From: Rhodeus uyekii | Taxonomy: Eukaryota; Chordata; Actinopteri; Cypriniformes; Acheilognathidae | Reading direction: 5' to 3' | Assembly: GCA_037043235.1 (NCBI GenBank) | Contig: JAWRVZ010000043.1 | Span: 533,001-597,000, forward strand | DNA length: 64,000 nt | In this document: positions 10,349 through 23,400 of the stretch, one piece after another | How positions within the stretch are numbered: position 1 is the stretch's first letter | Layout: each line of letters starts with the position of its first letter | The notes under the pieces: generated by a model | What the model was told of the DNA's origin: nothing | Database searches by the model: none | Seen by the model: only the letters and a program-made list of their open reading frames with translations | Translations under genes and position numbers: made by a program

Positions 10349-13300
10349 CTACGACAAACACCACAACCAACATCATTTCAACAGCAGAAACAAAGTCAGG
10401 ATGACCAAACACAAGTCATGTTTTCATTTGATCAAAAGTACAGTAAATATTGTGAAATATTACAACAATCTATGTGAATATATAGTAAAGTGTTATTTAT
10501 TCCTGTGATTAAAGCTGAATTTATTAGATGATAAATACAGTAAAACAGTGTAATATTATATCAGTGTAAAACAGCTGTTTTCTATGTGAATATATAGTAA
10601 AGTGTCATTTATTCCTGTGATTAAAGCTGAATTTATTAGATGATAAATACAGTAAAACAGTGTAATATTATATCAGTGTAAAACAGCTGTTTTCTATGTG
10701 AATATATAGTAAAGTGTCATTTATTCCTGTGATTAAAGCTCAATTTATTAGATGATAAATACAGAAAAACAGTGTAATATTATATCAGTGTAAAACAGCT
10801 GTTTTCTATGTGAATATATAGTAAAGTGTTATTTATTCCTGTGATTAAATCTGAATTTATTAGATGATAAATACAGTAAAACAGTGTAATATTATATCAG
10901 TGTAAAACAGCTGTTTTCTATGTGAATATATAGTAAAGTGTCATTTATTCCTGTGATTAAAGCTGAATTTATTAGATGATAAATACAGTAAAACAGTGTA
11001 ATATTATATCAGTGTAAAACAGCTGTTTTCTATGTGAATATATAGTAAAGTGTTATTTATTCCTGTGATTAAATCTGAATTTATTAGATGATAAATACAG
11101 TAAAACAGTGTAATATTATATCAGTGTAAAACAGCTGTTTTCTATGTGAATATATAGTAAAGTGTCATTTATTCCTGTGATTAAAGCTCAATTTATTAGA
11201 TGATAAATACAGTAAAACAGTGTAATAGTATATCAGTGTAAAACAGATGTTTTCTATGTGAATATATAATAAAGTGTCATTTATTCCTGTGATTAAAGCT
11301 GAATTTATTAGAGGATAAATACAGTAAAACAGTGTAATATTATATCAGTGTAAAACAGCTGTTTTCTATGTGAATATATAGTAAAGTGTCATTTATTCCT
11401 GTGATTAAAGCTGAATTTATTAGATGATAAATACAGTAAAACAGTGTAATATTATATCAGTGTAAAACAGCTGTTTTCTATGTGAATATATAGTAAAGTG
11501 TTATTTATTCCTGTGATTAAATCTGAATTTATTAGATGATAAATACAGTAAAACAGTGTAATATTATATCAGTGTAAAACAGCTGTTTTCTATGTGAATA
11601 TATAGTAAAGTGTCATTTATTCCTGTGATTAAAGCTCAATTTATTAGATGATAAATACAGAAAAACAGTGTAATAGTATATCAGTGTAAAACAGATGTTT
11701 TCTATGTGAATATATAATAAAGTGTCATTTATTCCTGTGATTAAAGCTGAATTTATTAGAGGATAAATACAGTAAAACAGTGTAATATTATATCAGTGTA
11801 AAACAGCTGTTTTCTATGTGAATATTTAGTAAAGTGTCATTTATTCCTGTGATTAAAAGCTGAATTTATTAGAGGATAAATACAGTAAAACAGTGTAATA
11901 TTATATCAGTGTAAAACAGCTGTTTTCTATGTGAATATATAGTAGTGTCATTTATTCCTGTGATTAAAAGCTGAATTTATTAGATGATAAATACAGTAAA
12001 ACAGTGTAATATTATATCAGTGTAAAACAGCTGTTTTCTATGTGAATATATAGTAAAGTGTCATTTATTCCTGTGATTAAAGCTGAATTTATTAGATGAT
12101 AAATACAGTAAAACAGTGTAATATTATATCAGTGTAAAACAGCTGTTTTCTATGTGAATATATAGTAAAGTGTCATTTATTCCTGTGATTAAAAGCTGAA
12201 TTTATTAGAGGATAAATACAGTAAAACAGTGTAATATTATATCAGTGTAAAACAGCTGTTTTCTATGTGAATATATAGTAAAGTGTCATTTATTCCTGTG
12301 ATTAAAAGCTGAATTTATTAGAGGATAAATACAGTAAAACAGTGTAATATTATATCAGTGTAAAACAGCTGTTTTCTATGTGAATATATAGTAAAGTGTC
12401 ATTTATTCCTGTGATTAAAGCTGAATTTATTAGATCATAAATACAGTAAAACAGTGTAATATTATATCAATGTAAAACAGCTGTTTTCTATGTGAATATA
12501 TAGTAAAGTGTCATTTATTCCTGTGATTTAAAGCTGAATTTATTAGAGGATATATACAGTAAAACAGTGTAATATTATATCAGTGTAAAACAGCTGTTTT
12601 CTATGTGAATATTTAGTAAAGTGTCATTTATTCCTGTGATTAAAGCTGTATTTTCAGCAGCATTACTCCAGTCTTCATTATTATTCACAAACAATTATCA
12701 TATGAGGATTTGATGCTCAACAAACATTTTTGATTATCAATGTGATTATCATGACACTTTGTTAATCTTTGATGAATGGAAAATTCTAAATAATAGCATT
12801 TGTTTAAAATATACTTTTTATGTAACCTTATAAACACTGAATAAAAGGTTTAATTTATTAGTGTGCTTCATCTTCAGACACAAACCGTTGGCTGTACACA
12901 CCTGCTGCATCAAATAAAGAGGAGGATGATGATGGAGATATGGCTGAATATGCAAAAATGCTTTGGCTGTCCTCACTGTCACACATCCCAGAATCCCCGA
13001 TCGATGGCAGGCTGGGAGTGCGAGAGAAACGTGAGAATAAAATCCCGCTGATGCCCTTGCCAATACTGGCAGCTCCTGCACAAACAACAGGTCAGAGATT
13101 AGCAGAGAACACCATCTTCATCATTATCTACTGACGTTATTATGACAAAATTTAGTTTATCACAGTATCTATAACCCCTACCCTTTTTTGCTGCTGCCTA
13201 TAAAGACCCCATGAAATCAAATAAACAATTCTTGTTTTTATATGGAATATTATAGTATTTCTCATAAGTGATTTATCGGTGCACATCATTATTGTTTTAA

Positions 13301-16300
13301 TAATCTTCTCCTCCCTCTGTCAGCATCTCTTCTCTTCTCTGATGAGGAGGGCGGGGCAATAATCTGTCACTCACATGAAATCCACCAATAGCAAACCACA
13401 ACCATCCAATCAATTCCCCACAGACTCAATCAAGCCCCGCCCCACATTTGTTCTTGTTCCTGAAGCGATTCATTTGGATATATAGCACTATTGGGTGACA
13501 CCCAGATCTACCAAGATCTATCACCAAACGACTTCATCCCTGTACCTGTGCATGAATGAAATTAACAGTGGATGTACCAAAGGTAAATGTATACCTTGCC
13601 AACTGGGCTCTAAAAACTAGACATGAAGTCAGGAATCTTGGTGTCATCCTGAATTGTGAGCTTTGCTTCAGAAGTCACATCAAAGCCATACCTAAATCAG
13701 CCTGCTACCATCTAAAACATCAGATCCTTTGTGTCTAAGAGAAGCTTCTTCATGCATTAGTAGGATGTACCCAGTATGCTGGCCTTGCCCAGGTTGGTGA
13801 TGGACTCTCCGTAGTGTCTGCTGGCCAGGACAGGTGAGGCGCTGGGGCCGTTCTCTGTGTCAGACACTGCGTCCTTACTGACGTTTATATATGTGGGCCT
13901 GATCTCATCATATGGAGTGGAGTTGATGGTGTTACACCTTCAAAACAACATCAAAATCATATCAGGGAATCCCAACGTATCGAATTTCCCGCAAAAGAAA
14001 CCTTTAAACAAGTGATTCTCAACCAGGGGTCCGGACCCCACTGCCAACCTCCATATTTAATAATAATAACAATATTAAACTATACAGTAGTCAAAAGATT
14101 GGAATAATTTCAAAGATTGTATAATTTTGATTAAAAAAAAATAGTTAAAAAAAAATTTTTACATTTTGAATATATGATTTAGGCAAAGACGCATTAAATG
14201 TGAAAATACAACTTTGATCACAGGAATAAATTACACTTTACTATATATTCACATAGAAAACAGCTGTTTTACACTGATATAATATTACACTGTTTTACTG
14301 TATTTATCATATAATAAATTCAGCTTTAATCACAGGAATAAATGACACTTTACTATATATTCACATAGAAAACAGCTGTTTTACACTGATATCATATTAC
14401 ACTGTTTTACTGTATTTATCATATAATAAATTCAGCTTTAATCACAGGAATAAATGACACTTTACTATATATTCACATAGAAAACAGCTGTTTTACACTG
14501 ATATAATATTACACTGTTTTACTGTATTTATCATCTAATAAATTCAGCTTTAATCACAGGAATAAAGGACACTTTACTATATATTCACATAGAAAACAGC
14601 TGTTTTACACTGATATAATATTACACTGTTTTACTGTATCTTTGATCAAATAAATGCAGCTTGGTGAGCAGAAGTGTCACACAAATGAACTTTTTCGCTA
14701 AATATATGTAATATATTAGATTTTATTTAACCTGTTAGGGAGTCTTGATTATTTAATGTGTGCAATAATACATTAAATATATTAAATACAATCATGTAAT
14801 AATGTAATATGGCCACTGTGTAAATGATTATATTTCAACAATGAATTGGAGTAAAAACATCATTTTATAATTAGATTTAGAAGTTAATGCAAAACTTTGC
14901 ATAGAATTTGTTATTTGAGTGTTGATTATTATATATTATATTATTTTATTATATTTAGGCTAATAGTTTGGTCTCTTGTTATTCTTTATTATTATATTAA
15001 TGTGTAAAACTGAAGGCTCCCAATATACTGTACAGAATTAGCAGAGATACAGTTGTCTATCCTTAAGAAACATTTAATTATAATTTAATTAAAGACACAA
15101 TTGGTTTATTATAAAAAAGCAGAAGCAATTTTTTTTTTAATGACAGCAGCTGTAGCATTTCTATTGTTAAAGAAATAGCCAAATATGTGCGATTAAGTGA
15201 ACATTTGAATTAAATGTTGTTTGGCAAGTATTAAACAAGGATTTGTTCTGCTGTAAAGTGTAACCCTTTACTTTTACGTGTAACCTTTTACGCCATCGGC
15301 GCCCTCCGCAGGCATTTGTTATAACACATAATTTGATTGTTTACATTATGTATATTATGCATAACCTTTATGCATAAAGCATGCAAATCATTTTTCCTGA
15401 CTAGTGTCGCCTATACCTAAACAATATCAACACAAGACTCACCAGTGTATTTGGACAGGTGCGATGTTGCTGTAGTGCTTTAAAACCAGAGGCTCCAGTC
15501 GATAGGCCTGCCAGACAGTGAAACATACATTAGAAAACATACCGAATCAGTCCTCTCTCCTCCAGTGTGACATCATCTCTCTCTCTCACCACGGGATCTG
15601 TCGGGTGGAAGATGTTGAAGAGGCGTCGGCAGATGGATTTGGGCATGATGTGGTCCTGGTCGCCGGTGTTTCCGGGCCGGATCCCTCTCAAGGCCAGGAA
15701 CACAGCCAGAGGAGAGCCCATGCAGAAGAAGTTCTCCACCTGCAATTGAATGACAGCTTTATTATATCGAGGTACAGAAGTGTCATTTGAGCTGATCGCC
15801 ATGTTAAATGTCATTACATCACCTTAAACGTTAGCGTGGGGAAGGGTGCAGGTTTCGATGCCTTCAGGCCCTGAAGCTGATCTTGCAGTTCTCGTAACCT
15901 GTCACAGACAAGACTAGATTTGCACTTTTTCTGAAGATTGACTCGTCTATGCAAAACTCTCTTTCACGATGCAGTTGCTACACTTGCTTCAGTTGCTAAA
16001 CTGTTTATCAGACTATCAATCAGGGTTCAAGAGTGCAACCAAACGGCCTTGTTTCCTGCCAGAGCGACTATATTTTGTTAGAGGTCGCACTGGTGTCAGC
16101 ACCACATCGCCCAACTGATAAGAGCTGCCATTTACATTCATATTTCAGTGCATGAATCACCAGCAATGCTAACTGTAACCATGGTATTGTGGCAGAAATA
16201 GCCTGTGGAGAGTGAGATTCAATCACTTAAGCACTTTCATGTGCTCCACACTTTATCCAGCTCTAAATATTATCCAGTTTAAATGTTATTTTTAATGTAA

Positions 16301-16986
16301 TGACCAAAAACATTACTTGTTCATCTATCAAAGATTGTTCCCATTTGTAAAACTAAAAGTTACAAGATATAGGAAAACTAACACTTGGCAAACAGATGTT
16401 TTTATTTCAAAATAAAAGACGATTTCCACTATAACTGGCAGAGGAGCACTTATTGATTTAATTGCCATTTCCACTCCATAATGTATCATTTTTTCACACG
16501 TTTTGTTCAGTCTCCTTAACAATAGTGCATGAGGATATAACCACAGCCCGTGTTTAAAGGTGTCAAACTCATCTTCTAGCCATGAAAACCAGCATTCAAG
16601 TACAAATTGACATTATAATCAGTTCTTGCTTCCCCTTTTCCCATAGTTTTCATTCACAAAACAAACACTACTATAACACAGCTGTGACTCGACATGGGCG
16701 GCACCTTTGTCTGGTTAGCTGCACTTCCTCCAGAAGGATGCGCTCTTCATAACACGTCCAGTGCAGATCTTCCCCCTGCAGCTGATCCTGATGCTCTTGC
16801 AGACAGAAGCGCACGGGATCCCAGCCTGTCATGATGTCAAAGGTGATCACGCAGCCCAGCGAGTGGGAGATGATGGACACTTTGCCGCCTTTCCTCTCAA
16901 ACTCAGGGTTTCGTGAGCAGAAGAGAGAATACAGGCGGTTCAGCTCCTGCGTCAAACCTTTAGTGATCTGGAGGGAGGAACATTAG

Positions 16987-17042
<56 letters not shown>

Positions 17043-17438
17043 TACATGCATACATACACACGTAAACAAGATACTTGATTTATCAGCTACAGAGGAACAC
17101 ACGCACACACATAAACATATATATATATATAAGTGTGAGAAAACCCCCACTAATGTCAGTCACCTCGTCTCTGTAGAGAGGGCTGGTGTAGTACATGATG
17201 TCCATGGCGCTGCTGTTGAGCAAATCTCTCAGGCCTCTCACCTTATCTGGCGTGATCGACTCCACTGTGTCTACATTTAAAGAGGAAAATGTTCTTAAAA
17301 TATGAACACAAACTACGATTAAACCAGTCACTCATCATTTCTTTATTAATGTCAATGCCTGTCATTGTTTGAGATGCTCTGTTTGCTCAGCTGAGAGAGG
17401 GATGAACTATATTACATTCTCTTACCATCATCTAAAAC

Positions 17439-17474
<36 letters not shown>

Positions 17475-20400
17475 CAAAAGGTAAAAGGACAAAGTTTGTG
17501 ATAAGAGCAGCTGTTCAGAGAATGATCGTATGGTGTACGGTACGACGTACCGCCGTCCAAAGCGAGTTTCGAGCGCCACTCGACAGGCAGGAACTCCACA
17601 TGCTCCTCTGCTTGCTCAGAAAAGTGCTTCTCCTCCATCTTCCTCACAGCTTCCCGCAGCCTGAACACACAACACACACACACACACACACACCTCCTTT
17701 AAACTGGGCGTACTTTCAGAATTACTCAAAAGTACTTTTTTTTAAATAAACATTCTGATTCAATATTAATCAGAGATGATCACTAGAATGTTCTTAACAC
17801 AAATTATATTTCTATAAAAAACAATTATACATCATTCCACCCTTCCATCATTTTATATATAACAGTGGACTCACATGCCAGTGTTTTTGATGATGCGATC
17901 CTTGTCCATCTTCTGTCCGATGCCATGAACCACAAACACGATGTGTGTGGTCTGAGGGGGTTTATCGTCCAGCGACGCCTCTTCCACGTATCCGCGGTGG
18001 AGTCTAGTGCCGCTGCTGGAGGCTGAGGCCAATGACGGGACACAGGTTAAGAACTGCTGTTTTATCAATACAGTCACAGCTGAAGGGCACCGGTTACCCT
18101 TGGCTCAACTAGGGCTGGGAATCGGAAATCTATTCCAATTCTGGGATTGGATACTTAAAGAGAGGAACCTGATAATTGTTATTACATATATAATCTGGGA
18201 ATATTCATAGTATGTATATTTAGATATATATGGTTCCTCTGTGTGTGTTTTAATAAGACTTCAAACCATTCAAGCTCAAGAAGACATGCATGCTGCTTTC
18301 TATGATGTGCACACAACTAAAACGAGCCGCTCACACTGGATAGTGTGTGATACTGAACAACGGGGTTCAGTTGTGCACCTGAACAGAAAATATGTCAAAA
18401 TATCCTTGTAAACACAGTTGGTTTGGTCTTAAGAGTAACACAAGCAGTTGAGCCTAATATTCCTGCTGCCGTCTCCATAATAACATGAATCAAAGCACAA
18501 AAGACAAAGAGAAAATTCTATATTGAACAACTATATTTAACCTTTCATTAGTTTCTGTACCCGATTACCTGAAAGTCCAAAAATACTGTTTATTTCAATC
18601 GTATCTTTGTTCAGTTGTATTTATTTGTGTGATTGCTAATTAGCTTATTTGTTTTGAACATTTGAGTTTTTACTCGTCTTTAATAATGCTTGACGAATAT
18701 TAGCTAGGCTAGTTGTTCTTGCTATGGTATTTTTAAAGCGTGCAAGTCTTCTTTAGCCTGTTGATTTTTGTTGTTCATGTTATTCAGCTACAATGAAATG
18801 TTTTGCCATAAGACTTAACAATAAATTTGAATGATATCAAAGTTTTTTTTTATATTGGCATCAAAATTAGGAATTGTTAAGAATAGAAATCAATAATATC
18901 CCCTCTTCTGGTCATGCAGCGAAATGTTGGAGTAACCGGAGAGCTGAAAGGTGTTTACAATCTCTCCTGAACTCTGCATGCTAGCATGTAACTAGGCTAG
19001 GTTTAGCATTTGTTATAGAATTGTGTACCTCTCGGTTTTTATTGTTGTTTGTTTGTTTTGATGAAGGTTAGCTATTAAAAATATTATGGACATAAAAAAA
19101 TGCTTACTCCATATGAGAAAAGTCTTTGCTGGTCCTTGTGTTAAAAGTAATGTACTCGAAAGCAATTTTTCAGAAATTATCCTAAAATACAGTCTCAGAC
19201 AGAAATATAATATTGCAGACAGGACACACACCGAGTTTGGTGTACGTTCATGCACAGCTCCGATGGATCCACTCACCTTTAGAGAAACCCAGCTTCTGCG
19301 TGACGGTGCGCGCAATCTTAGACGTGGTGGCGTCGCTGTATAGATACACCTCATCGTCGCTGTACCAGTCGACATGACTGCGGCTCAGCTGCAGACTGTG
19401 AATGGCTGAACGGTGAAGGGGAGAACAAATCATTCATTACATCCACTGGCATGGCTGTACAGCAACACACACAGTTACATTACAGAGCAAATGACACAAA
19501 ACTACAGGAAGCAGTGCTTTTCAGAGCGCAGGGTTTCTCTAAGTCAAGTCACCTTTATTTATATAGCCTTTATTTACCACCTTTATTTCTAAGGGTCTGG
19601 TTTGAGGAGCCACAGCACTCAACAGTAGTGATTAGGCAGTAAAGCATCCCATAAAGTGCACACTGAAAAGCCGCCTGTCATTCTCCCTTACAAAGAGAGA
19701 GAAATGAACGGAGAAATCATGGATCAAATCAGCAAACGTTCACCTGTTGTTAAGAGCAGCCCTGCGTCGTACTTCACACGTGCAGAATATAAACTCAGAA
19801 TATGCAATGTTTCTATCTGCAGTGTAAATATTGTTAAATATGTCCCCGGTTCAAAACACCCTGAGCTGTACGAGAATCATCCGTGGCATATAGTTGATTA
19901 CCACAAAAAATATTTCATCCCTCAGTTTGTGTTTGATTGGTCACTTTATAAGTCCATGGGAAAAGACATTCTGGATGATTTTAAATGTGCAGCTTGTATT
20001 TTTGTTAAACTACTTATAGAAATTATTTGGTACAATGTGTAATATTGAATATGAATAAGACATCTCATTTTGACAAATGTAATCTTTATAGGTGATTTTA
20101 GAAGCTGAAACACTTTCACCCATGTCAAATTAATAAGCAGAAACAACTATTAAAAAGATATTGTGTGTTGCGTGACCCAACACAGCGGCTCTGATGAGTT
20201 TGTTTGATCATCTCGACCAGCTTGTACAGCCAGAATAAGTGTGTTTACATGTACTTTAAAAGTCCAGTAGCAGTTGGTCTAAAGCAATAATTAATCAAAA
20301 GCATTGTGTAAACTCTTTAGTTGGACTGATATTATACTTGTCTGGTTTGAAGTCGGACTAGCAGAGTTTTAACTTGATTGTGACTGATTTTGTCCAGCAT

Positions 20401-23400
20401 GTAAGCACGTATTTAGTGCTATTGCTGTGAAAGATTTAGGTTTATTAAGATCGTGCGCCAGGGCAAACTCTCTTTTGTCGTTAAAAAAAAAAAATAATAA
20501 TAATAATAAAGAAACAGTGAAAAATTAGTGCTAAAAGGTTATTATATATTCCAGTTATTTTTGTGCATCTTATTCCATATGCATTTGTAGAAGTTTCCCT
20601 CTCAGACGCAGAATTTATGGGAGGAGAGTATTTAAAATGAATCATGCAAGCTGATTCAATAAGGTTTGCGCTAGTCAATTTACTGGGATTTGAGTCATTA
20701 TTTACACCTCCAAAAAGAAATGTCTTAAACCAGATGCTAACTTGGTCATTAATAGACGCAGCCGGATCATTCCGTGTTCTTTAATTTGCACGTCATCAAC
20801 TTTACACTCACATACTAGTTTCCCCCGTTTAGTAAATTTGGCCCTTAATCTTAATCCAGAATCGACTGTATGTCGACTATGCAAAATCCTGTTGTACCTC
20901 AATAACAGCTGCAAATGCAAACGTACTTTTAGACTCAACCAATGGTGTGAGTTTGGGGGCGGGAGTATCTGCTGACCAATGGCAGAACGCCTCCGAGCGT
21001 TCAGGAAACCTCTTTGAAAACAATCATTATTGTTCGGTCGTCCACTTTGCTGGTGAGTATTTTAACTCTAATGCCATGTCACATGTCAACGTCTTTGTTT
21101 TTACAAACTGAGGGACGAATGAAAATGATTCTCCGTGAAACTAAATACATGCCACAGATGTGTTGCATTGAGCCTAAGCATTCCTGTAATATACCAAAGT
21201 TAAGTCCTGCTCATTTTGCACATTTCTAAACTCATCCAGTTTTAATCTGTGAGTTCTGAAGACGGGTGGAGTCTGTACTCAGAGCTGCTCTTGTGCACAG
21301 GCGTCTGAGGCCGATCGCCAGAGAGAGGAGAACAACCTTACAGGGATGGATTTGGACAGGAACAAGGGACAGACGATTATCAGGGTCTGATCTTTTCAAA
21401 CACAGTTTCTATAGATTGGTGTGAAGTGAATGTCCCTGTGCAAATGAGGACATTTAGAGGACAGAGGGAGATGAAATCTGATTATCATCATTTGATTGTA
21501 TTTCCCAGGGACACGTCTACTGAGGACACCTTTAATTATCAGCTCTAATTACATCTATAGTCACTATTACAAGGCAGCAAAAGGTCTTCTATTAAAATAC
21601 TAATAGAAGACCACAGTAGCACAATCTTATTAAAAAGAGCAAACATTTGAACAGACATGCTGTTTTATGAGTGCAAAAATTGGGCAAACGGCGTCATAAA
21701 AAAAAACTGATAACAAATTGATACCCATTAATAAGTTGTTTTGTAACAGACAGAAATGACATATTCTTGTCAAGGCAATGGCGACAATCTAAAAAAGGCC
21801 AAAAACTGTCTGACCCAGTCATACCTGGGTTTGAAAATGCTTGAACCAACCGTTTCCCAGAGAAAGCTCAATGGAAGCATGTAGTATTACTCTACTGACC
21901 CACATACACAACATAAGCCCCTTACGGAGCCACCCGCTAAACTAAAGGTACTCGGGGGTCCGAATAAAGGACAGTTTATATAAGAAGAAATCTGGCTGTC
22001 GAGGACTTCATGAACATGAGGAATAGAGGATGCGTGTCCTCAAAACATAAGATGTGGCGTAATATACACGCAGGATAACTGGAGAAGTGGCGTATTAGAG
22101 CAGGACCAACTTAACTTAGGGATTATGAAGCCAACTAATGTTAAGAGGGCTTGTGTCAGAAGTCAGCCTGTCAGGATTTAAGCAGCAATAGTTTTAGGTC
22201 TCCCTCGTTCCACCACAGTTACTTTCTGTGAACAGGGCTGGGATGATACACCTGTCTCCTGATTCAATACTTCTCTTCTCCCGATTTTTGAGACTTGTGA
22301 TTCTACATGTATTGCGATTCGATATTAAAATGTATTGCAATTTTTCTGTTTGTTTTTTAACACAAAATCTGAATACACTGTTATACACTGTACATTACGT
22401 ATAAGATGAGCGATGCAAAAACAGCACATCACATCGTTCTGAGTTTCATTTCAGAAGCATCAAACATTACAGTACTGTATTCTCTTGAATAAATGATTCA
22501 ATGACATACTTTAACAGTCATTCGTCATTGGAACAAGTATAAACTATACAGTTGATATTTGTAGGATGGTTTTCAGGAGGTGATATCGATTTTAATCTCT
22601 ACTGTACACGTCAGCGTTTATATTCGCACTATATAACTTTAACCAGTGCTTCCATTATAATTTCAACCGTTGTATCACAGAAATAATGACACTACGAAGT
22701 TGAAGTAACGGCGAATTTTAAATCGAATTGTTGTCATTTATGAATAAGATTGTGTGTGTGTTTGAGTCAAGATCACAATCTATTAGAAATGAAACGTGCA
22801 ACTCTGCATCAGATATCGGTGTTGAGAGAGATAAAGTGTATATGAATAGCGTGAAAGCTTTTCACTTCTGCGCAATCATTAATAGATTAATATTCATGAA
22901 GCGAGACGTCGCTATTAAAGGATACAGCACTTCTCGCACACATCCCACCAAAACCATTTCAGAACATTTTAAATCTATTTATGTGAGTCAATGTTGAGAT
23001 AAAGCAGAGTTTGAGCAAGAGAACAAAATGTCACTTCCATAAATATTTGCCCACAATATCAATGAAAAGGGAAGTGAAATATTATGTTCCCTTTTTGTTC
23101 AATATAATAAATTACTTGCGGCTTACAGAATACAGATAAAGCAGTCTGGGAAGAGAAAAAACAAAACAAAAAAAAAAACACATATTTGTATGAAATTAGT
23201 GACAGAATGACGGGAGGTTGAGAGGTAATTGTAGTCTAAAGCCAAATGACTTGTTTAGGCAATATCACATGACTTTTTCTGACTCGCATCAAATAATTGT
23301 TTTGGTAAGTGTATTTCCATTGTAATTTATATTCATGTATGTTTATAGGACATAGAGGACGTTAATGACGGACATCTGATCCCTTCCTCTAAAATGACCC

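Noticed and set aside
10349..10412. ddhd1 last-exon frame extended to an upstream Met
   Set aside because: The extension crosses a GTCGTAG acceptor and has no similarity to DDHD1; it is intron 12.
10421..12690. Regular 112-bp repeats considered as a CRISPR-like or direct-repeat/spacer array
   Set aside because: The whole unit is conserved with no variable spacers, and the setting is a vertebrate intron. It is a minisatellite within a transposable element.
19656..20042. 128-codon plus-strand frame in ddhd1 intron 2
   Set aside because: No domain recognised, antisense to ddhd1, AT-rich codon content like the surrounding intron.
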